Shown here in pieces: positions 1 through 8,250 of a DNA stretch of 14,353 bases. The first letter of the stretch is position 1. Each line of letters begins with the position of its first letter. Origin of the DNA: Hemicentrotus pulcherrimus (taxonomy: Eukaryota > Echinodermata > Echinoidea > Camarodonta > Strongylocentrotidae); contig BEXV01001243.1 of NCBI GenBank assembly GCA_003118195.1, forward strand, positions 104,165-118,517, written 5' to 3'. The translations under genes and the position numbers were made by a program. The notes beneath the pieces were generated by a model that ran no database searches, had not been told where the DNA came from, and saw only the letters and a program-made list of their open reading frames with translations.

Positions 1-319
1 TGTTAAGTAAGTATTCCCCTTAGACAGAGTGCAACTTCACAGCAGCTTTAAAATTTTATTATCTTGCTAACAATCAACTAAACTCAAAGAAATCTGAAGA
101 AAAAGATAGGCAAAAACTACACATGCGCTACCTAAAAAGGCAAGTTTAAAGACCTGGGGCCGTATTCTGAAAGTGATATTACCTTTTATTTTAGGGAAAT
201 CATATTTATATATTGTCATAACAAACTGAAAATGCGCAGAACATGCAGACATTGACAAATGAATTTGCCTAATTTCAATTGACATCTTTTTACTACCAAA
301 CCTGGATCCAGCACAATAT

Positions 320-521
320 ATAACCCTTATACCGTAAATCTAAACTTGTAACCCAAATGCAAACCCTAAGCCTTTTCCTCTGACCGATTAAAGCCAAGAG
401 CAATATTAAATCGGGTATGGCATTTTTACAAAACATCAACCTAAGATTAAAACAATATATCAAACCCAAACCCTACCTCTAAACCTAGACCAACCCAATA
501 GCAATTCTAACCCTATAAACC
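320..521 (+). repeat. Degenerate CCCTAA-like tract
   Basis: C/A-rich sequence contains many short words related to the telomeric C-strand unit CCCTAA: AACCCTTA near 322, AACCCTAAG at about 361-370, AAACCCTACC at about 467-476 and TAACCCTATAAACCC near 507-521. The words are irregularly spaced and there is no uninterrupted array. This could be a very decayed interstitial telomere-like array, or simply AC-rich simple sequence. An identical tract sits in copy B at 8046-8247. Confidence 0.45.
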
Positions 522-524
522 CAA

Positions 525-690
525 TGGCCCAAATTCACAAAGGAGGTTTAACTTAACCCGTGGTTTAAAACCTCCATAACCCATGGTTTAGAAATTAGCG
601 CAAAATAAGTGCACCTTGCCTTGCGCATGCCTAATATTGGAGTGTTAAAACTATGGGTTAGATTTAAACCTCCTTTGTGAATTTGGGCCA
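525..690. mobile_element. Non-autonomous TIR element (MITE), 166 bp, copy in A
   Basis: The ends are a perfect 26-base terminal inverted repeat: 525-550 begins TGGCCCAAATTCACAAAG and 665-690 is its reverse complement. The inner part is also partly self-complementary, with AACCCATGGTTTAG near 578 facing AAACTATGGGTTAG near 649. No coding capacity is present. Size and structure fit a miniature inverted-repeat transposable element. No target duplication could be fixed with confidence, so the superfamily is not assigned. Confidence 0.85.
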
Positions 691-705
691 AACCAAAAAA
701 AAAAC

Positions 706-742
706 AGGAGCACTTATGGCAGGAGCACTTATGGCAGGAGCA
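706..742 (+). repeat. 15-bp tandem repeat, 2.5 units
   Basis: The unit AGGAGCACTTATGGC occurs twice in a row at 706-735 and is followed by a partial unit. It fills the gap between two TIR elements. The same array is at 8432-8468 in copy B, with no change in unit number. Confidence 0.85.
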
Positions 743-749
743 GATGCCT

Positions 750-1041
750 GGGGGGGTTTCACAAAGATCCTAAGTTTAACTTATGTCTAAGTTGGACTTA
801 ACAATTATGGAAAGCCTTTAGCATCAATGAAAATATTTTGTAAAAGTTATTTTAAAAGGTATAGAATATTGATTCAAAGCTTTCATATTTTCTCTAATGA
901 AGGAGATTTCCTGTTCTTGATGTGGAATTTATCCTTGAATTTTAGCTTTCAAAAAGACTTCAAATAGCTCTCCACAATTTTGAAGATCAACTTACAAATG
1001 TAGAGTTGAGTTTGACTTTGGATCTTTGTGAAACACCCCCC
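750..1041. mobile_element. TIR element of the GGGGTGTTTCACAAAGAT type, copy in A
   Basis: The left end reads CCTGGGGGGGTTTCACAAAG and the right end is close to its reverse complement (CTTTGTGAAACACCCCCCAGG). Similarity between the arms continues for several tens of bases, with a repeated TAAGTTGGACTTAA-like motif. The body is AT-rich with no reading frame. A related element in opposite orientation lies at 10944-11252, sharing internal words such as GGAGATTTCCTGTTCTTG. It is a non-autonomous DNA-transposon-like element of unassigned superfamily. Confidence 0.8.
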
Positions 1042-1440
1042 AGGAGTCACATGTGAAGGAGGCCATGTGCAGCTAAGTCCGGCCGGCCGGCTTGTACCTC
1101 CTGGCTTGATGAGTCAATGTCAAAGCGCGGGAGTGACAAAATTTCGGAGAAGCGAGGATGAGTGAACCTGTCAAGGTCAGACAAGAGAAACGGACAAGAG
1201 CTTCCCCTTCCCCAAAGATCACGGGTCCCCCAAGGGAAATAAGCACACTCGCTAGACAAATACGGGTCCTTCCGTAAACACGATTACAATATGGAAAACA
1301 GGGAAAGAGGCGATGGTTGGTTAAGGTGATTAAGAGGACTGTGGTGGCTGGAAGCGAACGGAAGGACGGGGGACGGAGAGGGGACGGAGAGGGGAAGGAG
1401 AGGGTGACATGTTACATTTACTTTCTCCATGCATAGAGCT
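1042..1440. other. CpG-richer segment of unknown role
   Basis: In this AT-rich window the stretch from about 1075 to 1300 stands out for GC content and many CpG dinucleotides. It includes the 12-base palindrome CCGGCCGGCCGG at 1079-1090. Short minus-strand reading frames exist, but they have no recognisable domain, and the frame in copy B (8799-9149) is broken here by an 11-base indel. The segment could be an old promoter or exon fragment, or a GC-rich repeat. I do not recognise it. It recurs at 8768-9155. Confidence 0.4.
1371..1404 (+). repeat. 11-bp minisatellite, length-variable between copies
   Basis: GGACGGAGAGG-type units are repeated three times here, the last unit carrying AAGG in place of ACGG. 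Copy B (9097-9119) has one unit fewer. This is the first length difference between the two long direct repeats and marks where their near-identity ends. Confidence 0.85.
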
Positions 1441-1519
1441 AATAGGGTACAGGAGGTAACCAGTGCATTTGTCATTTTAGGGAGAAAGGTACAAGTGTCC
1501 AAAGGCACTAATGTCCTTT

Positions 1520-1520
1520 N
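1520..1520. other. Ambiguous base N at end of copy A
   Basis: This is the only N in the window. It falls one base after similarity between copies A and B stops. It may be a low-quality call or a placeholder where two pieces of sequence were joined. Confidence 0.9.
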
Positions 1521-1623
1521 AGAAAATTATATTAATTTTCAAAATAATGTGTTATGCCTATAGATGGAAATTAAACCAATGAAAAACATATATCCATACA
1601 ATATGAAAGCCACATGGTATCAT

Positions 1624-2001
1624 ACAGAGTCTGCATGGTCATGACATTGGATTGTAAAAGAAACCCCATGGTAACGATTGAAGAAAGTTGATCACACAAG
1701 GTTTTTTAATCATCAAGATAAGGAGAAATAACTGTGTCTTTATAGCTGAAAGTCAAATGCACTGGTATACACAAAAATGAGGTTACAGGACTAACAACAT
1801 GTGGCATACAAATTTGGTCCATAGTCCATACACATTACCAACCTATTTTATAAAGTCATATATTTCAAATATGAGGGCATTTGAAGAGCCATTCTGTTCA
1901 GGGGATATTTCTCCTATGGTAATCTTTCACACTATACACAATAATGAAAAAGCTTACAAATTTATTTCTCACCTTCCCCAGAACTCAACCTTCTCTCTGA
2001 A
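1624..2001 (+). mobile_element. TTAA-family element, decayed full-length copy
   Basis: The order of recognisable blocks matches the better-kept copy at 3645-4044: a GGTCATG...ATTGTAAAAGAAAC block near the left end, then a stretch aligning with AAGTTACAAGCACTGTACACAGA, then GGCATTTGAAGAGCCAT near 1878. It ends in CCAGAACTCAACCTTCTCT at about 1979-1997. The flanking TTAA is lost at both ends and there are many mismatches, so this is an old copy. The left half is closest to the partial copy at 12412-12552. No coding frame is convincing. Confidence 0.65.
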
Positions 2002-2780
2002 GTTCATGGGAGAGGGGTGGACGTACTTTTTGATGTACTATTCAACAGCTTTTAACTAGGACAGCAAAATTCTCCCAGACTTGAGGTGAATGCATGCAGG
2101 AATTTCTTTTCTTCCATCACTTCTTTTATATGTGTTTTCAACATGTACAGTATACGGCAGCCCTGTCTATTATCTCTCCTGCTGAATGCTTGCTTGTTCA
2201 AGTTTGAAGTACAGTTCTTATCTCTATCCAAATATTTTTCGTCACAGATTTTACAGCGTTCTTTTCTCAAAAGATACCATTTCAATTATAATAATGATAT
2301 TATTCTAGCTTTATGTATATAGCCGTATTACATCAGCAATGTCTCAAAGAGCTCTACGGATCATTATTATCCTGGTCATCGGATTCAGGCTTGCAAGTAC
2401 ATAATGTATGCATATTCTCTACTCCCTTTAATGTATTTATCTATTTATTTATTTTTTTTATCAATTAAAAACATCTATACTTTCTCAATAAATTTATAGA
2501 TGTATTTCAAAGCGCTTGAGGGAAAATGTCCAAACCACTTCTACTATTTTATACACATAATTGTCCTAAAAATTTATACAGATAATTCTTTATTAAACAT
2601 AACTTTACATTTCTAAAGAATTGATAGCTGTTTATGTTTTTTTTTTATGTTTTTTTTTCAAACTTCAAATATTTTCAATGATTTATTTCCATCGATAAAT
2701 ACATGTAAAAAGGTGTCTTTCAATGATATTTAGAGTTATCATTACACTGTGGATTGTTCAGGTCAATTGTGGTTTGAACA
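2002..2780. other. AT-rich stretch without a recognisable gene
   Basis: This stretch is AT-rich with several T and A runs (2449-2459, 2638-2647, 2651-2659). Overlapping short frames on both strands between 2052 and 2322 show no domain and shadow each other, so none is called. A short patch at about 2065-2155 (AATTCTCCCA ... CATGTACAGTATA) resembles 4120-4185 and may belong to an older duplication. Confidence 0.5.
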
Positions 2781-2785
2781 TTTTT

Positions 2786-2982
2786 CATCAAGGAGAGAAA
2801 AAAACATAGAAAGAAAAGAAGCAAAATCTATAAATCATTTTTCCTTGCACTAGACAGAAGTTTTGGTATCAGACTCTTTCATCAAGGGCTTTTACAATAC
2901 AACCAACGAAGAGAAAAAATATAGATATAAAAGAGGCAAAGTCTACAGATCAGCTTTCCTCGCACTTTACAAAATTCTTTTG
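2786..2982 (+). repeat. Diverged tandem duplication, two units of about 90-100 bp
   Basis: Two adjacent units share the same order of words: CATCAAGG, a GAGAGAAAAAA/GAAGAGAAAAAA purine block, ATAGAAAG/ATAGATAT, a GCAAAATCTA/GCAAAGTCTA block, and TTTCCTTGCACT/TTTCCTCGCACT. The second unit carries a short extra segment. A weak echo with AGTTTTGGTATC occurs near 3530. Confidence 0.65.
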
Positions 2983-2994
2983 CTTGAAACTATG

Positions 2995-3236
2995 GGTGCG
3001 TTTAAGCTCCATTTTGAAGGCAGCATGAGCAATTTGTAATGCTCATCGTAAACGCTCATCGTAATCGCATTTCCACGGTGTACTGTTTATGCTCACTTCT
3101 CTGGCTCCTCCAGGCAATTCTCCTTGGGTGGCCTTGCAGCTGGATTCGCAAAACTACAGTGCGCATGCTACATTGACCCACTAGAAGGTCAGTGCGTTGA
3201 CCCCATTTAAACGTGTTTACAAATCGTAAACGCACC
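2995..3236. mobile_element. Short TIR element with GGTGCGTTTA ends
   Basis: The left end GGTGCGTTTA at 2995-3004 faces TAAACGCACC at 3227-3236. The left inner part has a two-fold repeat of GCTCATCGTAA near 3040-3063. The 242 bp body is more GC-rich than its surroundings and has no coding frame. No target duplication is visible. This is a likely non-autonomous DNA transposon of unknown superfamily, and the right boundary could lie slightly further out because complementary words continue to about 3265. Confidence 0.6.
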
Positions 3237-3644
3237 TTTTTGTGAGTTTACGATCGTGATCGCCGTTTTTCAGTGATTCTACAAAAGTAAGAAAGGACGC
3301 AACCGTGTTTTGAACTAAACACGTATACGATGCCTGATTCTGGCCAGAAAAAGTTGAGCATAAACATACCCTATGTCTCTTCATCTTCAACAGACCTTGC
3401 AACTAACCCATCCAGTACACTTTAAGACAAGATACAATAAAAACCATACAATGTTAAATACAAAGATTGCAGTTACAAAAGAAGTGACCCAATTCTTGTC
3501 CGAAGGTCTTCAATAGAGAGAAGCACAAGTTTTGGTATCGTTTTGAACAAGGACTCGATCAAAATCAACTAGCTGGATGTGAACGTCTTATATCATCTTA
3601 AAGACAGAAGGGCACTAATTCTGTGTACTGTAAAAGTGCACCAG
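3237..3644. other. Stretch without a recognisable gene
   Basis: Mixed unique-looking sequence. A 61-codon minus-strand frame (3217-3402) overlaps the preceding TIR element and has no known domain, so it is not called. Confidence 0.5.
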
Positions 3645-4044
3645 TTAAAGATAAAGTTGAGTTCTGGTCATGCGATTGCATTGTGAAATAAACGGTGTGG
3701 AATCTATCAGAAAAGATTGATCATCTACATGTAGTATATAAGTATTCGTGTGTATTGCAAGGTTCTGAAATCATCAAAATTATACGAAATTTGGCCAAAT
3801 CATGGCAAAGTTACAAGCACTGTACACAGAATGATGTATATGGGACTACACAAGCACATGGTGAAAAAAACCTACCCCCGATTTTTACGATGTTTCGTGT
3901 CATATTTAGAGTATGAAGGCATTTGAAGAGCCATGCTTTTCAGGGAACATGTTTAATCTGATGTTCTTCCACCCTTGCATAATATTATTGATAACGCTCA
4001 CAAATTATTTTTCACCTCTTTCCAGAACTCAACCTTCTCTTTAA
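3645..4044 (+). mobile_element. TTAA-family element, class I, complete
   Basis: The element is bounded by TTAA at 3645-3648 and 4041-4044. The left end inside TTAA is AGATAAAGTTGAGTTCTGG and the right end reverse-complements to AGAGAAGGTTGAGTTCTGG. The body is 392 bp with no transposase, so it is non-autonomous. TTAA at both ends recalls the piggyBac target duplication, but TTAA could equally be part of the inverted repeat, or a TA duplication with flanking T and A. It pairs with the inverted copy at 4839-5227. Confidence 0.85.
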
Positions 4045-4477
4045 TGCCTTCCTAGCTCCAAACAGACGTAGTTAGGAGAATTATAATGTGCACAACCCCA
4101 TTTTAGCTTCTTTCCAAAACGACATTCATAATTCTCCCAAACAAGTCTTTTTATAGACCTTCAAAATGTACCATGTACAGTATATGATGTTTATCCTTAT
4201 ACTTAAACAGCCTCTAAATATGGATTCTGTGCAAATTTTACCTAGTGTGAAAGGGGTCATTAACAGGCAAAATATGAACACAGCTCACGAGACCAATCAC
4301 TAGAAGTTTTCACAATCAAAAAACAAGACGGCAACAATCGTAGGAGGAAATTGAAAATTTTAAGCTAGCTAGGCTCCCTGTCACAGCGCAGGTGGCATCA
4401 TCAAAATCCTCAAAAGGACACTTGGTACCACTTGTTCATGGATCGAGAGCTTGCATTTGGACAGTGACAGACCAAGG
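4045..4477. other. Stretch without a recognisable gene
   Basis: Unique-looking AT-rich sequence forms the left part of the spacer between two inverted TTAA elements. No domain, RNA gene or clear repeat is seen apart from weak similarity of 4120-4185 to 2065-2155. Confidence 0.45.
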
Positions 4478-4832
4478 GGCACCCCTCCCCCCTCCCCCCC
4501 CTTAAAAGCAGGGGTGATAGTGAGCACTAAAAAATAAAAAAGGTTTTTTGTTCTCCCCTCAACCACGCCCCCCTTGAGAAAAAAAAAAAGAGAAGAGGAT
4601 TGACGGGGAAAAAATGGCATCTAACAACATTCCACCCTTTCAAGTCAGAAAATAGGGGAAAAAATAGGGCAAAATAGGGAAGATTAAAGAAAATATCGGG
4701 GAAATTGATAAAATCAGGATAAAAGAGGGAAGAAGAAAAAAAATCTGGCAATTTTTTTTTTTTTTTTTTTTTTAAATCGGGAAGAAGAAAAAAAATCAGG
4801 AAAAAATCAGGAGAAAAAAAAAAAATCGGGAA
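4478..4832. repeat. Low-complexity core: C runs, purine-rich repeat, 22-base T run
   Basis: Runs of C (about 4482-4501) are followed by A-rich sequence. From about 4646 there is a degenerate purine-rich repeat built of A runs plus TCGGGGAA, TCAGGA or TAGGGAA. A pure T run at 4752-4773 interrupts it. On the minus strand the repeat would translate to a monotonous Phe/Pro/Asp string, which I take as a by-product of the repeat. Long homopurine tracts can adopt triplex structures and are error-prone in assembly. Confidence 0.85.
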
Positions 4833-4838
4833 ACCCAT

Positions 4839-5227
4839 TTAAACAGAAGGTTGAGTTCTGGCAAGAGGTGAAAAATAATTCGTGAACTTTATCATTTATT
4901 ATTATGCAAGTGTGGAAGAACATCAGATAAGACATGTTCCCTGAAAAGCATGGCTCTTCAAATGCCTGCATATTCTAAATATGTCATGTTTATCGTAAAA
5001 CTTGGGGGGGGGGAAGGTTTTTTTCGCCACATGTTCGTGTAGTCCCATATGCATCTTTCTGTGTACAGTGTTTGTAACTTTACCAGATTTCTTATCATTT
5101 TGATGATTCCAGAACCTTGCAATACACACACATTCTTATATATGCTACATTGCAACCTTTTCTGGTCGATTCCACACCTTTTCTTTCACAATGCAATCGC
5201 ATGACCAGAACTCAACTTCATCTTTAA
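4839..5227 (-). mobile_element. TTAA-family element, class I, complete, inverted
   Basis: This is bounded by TTAA at 4839-4842 and 5224-5227. Inside these are ACAGAAGGTTGAGTTCTGG on the left and, reverse-complemented, AGATGAAGTTGAGTTCTGG on the right. It aligns nearly end to end, by eye at well over 80 percent, with the reverse complement of 3645-4044. Short indels occur, including a G run at 5006-5015 in place of a shorter C run. It has no coding capacity. Confidence 0.85.
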
Positions 5228-5856
5228 ATCAGGTTTTATCAGGCCTGTAAAATCCAATCTTGCATAACTGAATTTCAAATCAAAGCCCCACTGTACTACT
5301 TGAAGCTACTTGCTCCCTCCATATATATCAAACAATGTCCAATCAGCATGCAGTGATAGTTGATCCAAACAAAAATTAAGAGCCCCTTCATTAGACTAGC
5401 CTGGCACCAAATTCAGTGCCCAAGGACAGCTGAAAAATGTCATGTCTTCTTCTCTTTTTCAGCTTGTGATAGATTTTTCAGACTTGTGACCCCCCCCCCC
5501 CGTAATGAAAAATCCTGGATATGCCACTTGAAGAATCCTAATCCTAATCATTTGTAAACAAAAATGCAGAAGAGGAATTTATCAATTTGAATCAAACATT
5601 TGAATTAAGTGTTTTGAAGTTCCTCTTCCATATCATTGTCTACAAAATTGAAGTCTGCCACTTAAGTAATGGGAAACTAGGGAAGCAATAGGGAAGTATT
5701 ACCGGTACTGTAAACAATGTAAAATTTGATCTACATGTCAGTCCAAGTTTTTTTTAAATATAAACTTATCAGTAAAGGTGAAATCACTCTATGGTAATAC
5801 TAAACATGGTATGTGCTAGTAGAATACTTGTAAAAACAATTATTTTTTCCTTTAAC
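5228..5856. other. Stretch without a recognisable gene; contains a 12-base C run
   Basis: The notable feature is a C run at 5490-5501 followed by GTAATGAAAAATCCTGGAT, a type of junction that can be the end of a mobile element. No matching partner end was found in the window. The 65-codon plus-strand frame over it (5360-5557) has no domain and is not called. Confidence 0.45.
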
Positions 5857-6231
5857 TTAAAGGTAAAGACCAGTAATGGTCGTGCGATTGCATCGTGAAA
5901 GAAACGTTGTGGAATCAATCAAAAAGGTTGATCATCTAGCATCTAGCATCTGCAAGATTCTGAAATCATCAAAATGATAAGAAATTTGGCCCATTCTTCG
6001 TAAAGTTACAAGCAATATACACAGAAAGATGTATATGGGACTACCCTGTATCTCTCACAGACCATGAGAGAAACAAATTTACAAAATATATGAATAGTAG
6101 GCGGTTTCCTGGCAAATTTGTTATCATCATGTATTTTAGTCAAAACATATTCTTTCACACGATTGGTAATGAGAGCTTCCAATTCATTTTTTTGAAATTG
6201 GGGCGTTTCCAATACTGGTCTTTACCTTTAA
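5857..6231 (+). mobile_element. TTAA-family element, class II, complete
   Basis: It is bounded by TTAA at 5857-5860 and 6228-6231. The termini are AGGTAAAGACCAGTAATGG on the left and the reverse complement AGGTAAAGACCAGTATTGG on the right, one mismatch in 19. The left half of the body is recognisably the same as class I elements (GCGATTGCAT, GAAATCATCAAAAT, CACAGAAAGATGTATATGG). The right half is unrelated to class I. A second class II copy in opposite orientation is at 11604-11993. The element has no transposase. Confidence 0.88.
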
Positions 6232-7305
6232 AGTGTGTTTTGCCAGTAATTAAGAATAGATTTTATAAACCACGAGTGTTTAATAAGGCTTGAAAATGTG
6301 CCACTTTTTCCTTCAAAACCTGGTGAAATAATCACAAGGAGATTGCGAGTGTGTCGCAAGTAATTGCAATATGCGGTTGAATATCTAAAGGTTATACTTA
6401 GCTAATGGCACTGCTGTATCGGTATAAGGCGATAGGGAGTTGTTCTGAATTTCTTTACAGAGCGTCAGAGAAGCTTATAATTGCTTTGTGTTTTTTCTCA
6501 TTGCTTGTTCGGGCTTGTTTTATCAACGTTTTCTTTTTCTATTTTCAAACACAATTTCCCCCTTTCAGGCTCTCTTTTTTTTCCTGCCTCGCTTTCAATT
6601 TCAATCTTGGCATGCACCATCAATCATCAAGGCGATCAGCTTTATATCTGATTGAAATTTGATTGAAACACACATTTCCTCTTTCCTTGTCAATAATTCA
6701 CTACTTCAGTTATGTACATGGATTTACATCTATTTCATTCTTTTCATTGTATTGATTTTGTCTTTATCTACATGTTGTTTGCCCTTGTACATTATATGGA
6801 AGGATCTAAAAGTTCTTGAAAGAACTATGAAAGAATTACACAAACAGTTCTTTTAAAAAGTACACATCTCTCCAAGAAAGAACACCCCAGTATTAAGGAC
6901 TACACACATGGTGTGCCCATTTAAGTTTACCTCACTTATCTACTTCACTATGCAAACCTATAAAGAAAATTACATTCTACTGTATCTGTTTTCTAATACC
7001 GATTATTCACCTTTTCCTGTACAGCTGTATTAGCTAGTTTCATAACCATCGAGGCCTGATAAAACTTTCACAAAAACATTCAAGCTTGTCCCTCAAAATT
7101 GAAGGGGATTTCATGTCCCCTCATATTTGTCATTTTTACCCATATACCGGTACACTTGCATACAAATCCACTAAAGTCGATTTCTAGAATTAGGCTCAAA
7201 CTAAACAAGCTTGAGCTTTGGTTTTGCACATGGCGGGTGCACTTTGCCATCATTGGAAGTTAGGTGCTAGGTTAGGCATATACATACCTGAACACCTTCC
7301 AAAGC
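6232..7305. other. Mostly unique stretch, no confirmed gene
   Basis: Two short plus-strand frames overlap here (6405-6662 and 6659-6856). The first is generic T-rich translation. The end of the second looks more exon-like and is described separately. No RNA gene, clear repeat or TIR element was recognised. Confidence 0.45.
6710..6856 (+). other. Possible terminal exon encoding a membrane segment (weak)
   Basis: A splice-acceptor-like site (pyrimidine-rich stretch at 6675-6690, then ACTTCAG ending at 6709) precedes 48 open codons ending in TAA. The translation has one strongly hydrophobic run of about 25 residues (WIYIYFILFIVLILSLSTCC) and then a charged tail ending KELHKQFF. A membrane helix followed by a basic/charged tail is what a terminal exon of a membrane protein could look like. 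Hydrophobic strings also arise by chance from T-rich DNA. No family is recognised and no polyadenylation signal is seen close by. Confidence 0.15.
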
Positions 7306-7324
7306 AAAAAAAAAAAAAAAAAAA
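7306..7324 (+). repeat. 19-base poly-A run
   Basis: An uninterrupted A run, possibly the tail of a retroposed sequence. No matching target duplication or recognisable body was identified. Confidence 0.9.
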
Positions 7325-7533
7325 TAGGAATCTTAAAAGCCAACATTAGGAATACAGTCCATTTTTAATGCTTTCATACAGATGTTTTCAACATGAGATG
7401 AATATGGTAGTGTTTATAGCACCATATAGTTAGAAGACAAATCAGGAATCATTCCTCCAAAAGAGGAATGGTTAGCAGCTACATGTACATGTACCATGTA
7501 TAAAATCAGCTACTTCTCATATTTAGTTCTGCC

Positions 7534-7728
7534 AAAATGCAGGCCTTAAATTTCAATGTTTTTAGGGCAAGGCCACTTTTCTGTAGGGCACATTCCTATA
7601 TTACAGCACAAATAGGAAGAATTGGAAAGGGCCTCTCCAAGGCCAATGAGAGGGGCATTGAGGCCAGTCAAAGGGGCACCCACGGCCATGGCCTTGGTGG
7701 CCTTGCATTAATTTAAGCCCTGAAAATG
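7534..7728. mobile_element. Short TIR element with 6-bp target duplication
   Basis: The element body is 7540-7722, with CAGGCCTTAAATTT on the left and a right end that reverse-complements to CAGGGCTTAAATTAA. The flanking AAAATG at 7534-7539 and 7723-7728 is a direct duplication. The interior is rich in GGCC words (AAGGCC, GGGCAAGGCC, ATGGCCTTGGTGGCC). CAG-type ends suggest a hAT-like origin, but hAT duplications are normally 8 bp, so the superfamily is uncertain. The element directly abuts copy B of the long repeat. Confidence 0.75.
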
Positions 7729-8250
7729 TTAAGTAAGTATTCCCCTTAGACAGAGTGCAACTTCACAGCAGCTTTAAAATTTTATTATCTTGCTAACAAT
7801 CAACTAAACTCAAAGAAATCTGAAGAAAAAGATAGGCAAAAACTACACATGCGCTACCTAAAAAGGCAAGTTTAAAGACCTGGGGCCGTATTCTGAAAGT
7901 GATATTACCTTTTATTTTAGGGAAATCATATTTATATATTGTCATAACAAACTGAAAATGCGCAGAACATGCAGACATTGACAAATGAATTTGCCTAATT
8001 TCAATTGACATCTTTTTACTACCAAACCTGGATCCAGCACAATATATAACCCTTATACCGTAAATCTAAACTTGTAACCCAAATGCAAACCCTAAGCCTT
8101 TTCCTCTGACCGATTAAAGCCAAGAGCAATATTAAATCGGGTATGGCATTTTTACAAAACATCAACCTAAGATTAAAACAATATATCAAACCCAAACCCT
8201 ACCTCTAAACCTAGACCAACCCAATAGCAATTCTAACCCTATAAACCCAA

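Larger units (their letters stand above)
1..1519 (+). repeat. Long direct repeat, copy A (5' end off window)
   Basis: This segment recurs at 7727-9227 in the same orientation with a constant offset of 7726 bases. Reading the two line by line, I found one substitution in the first 1380 bases (A at 1190, T at 8916). The last 140 bases then contain an 11-base indel, a 6-base indel and three substitutions. Copy A runs off the left edge of the window, so its 5' limit is unknown. Its 3' limit coincides with the only N in the window (1520). The copies contain several smaller repeats, annotated separately, and no convincing gene. The repeat may be a recent segmental duplication or a haplotype duplicated by assembly. 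Confidence 0.97.

Noticed and set aside
4527..4838. 103-codon minus-strand frame with repeated Pro-Asp-Phe-Phe strings
   Set aside because: It is a direct translation of the low-complexity purine repeat and a poly-T run (poly-Lys on the minus strand).
1799..5557. Short frames at 1799-2059, 3695-3916, 4923-5155 and similar
   Set aside because: They lie inside TTAA-family elements and are not conserved in frame between copies, so they are by-products of the element sequence.
6405..6662. 85-codon plus-strand frame rich in Phe, Leu and Ser
   Set aside because: The composition follows T-rich DNA, no domain is recognised, and there is no start context or splice signal to support it.
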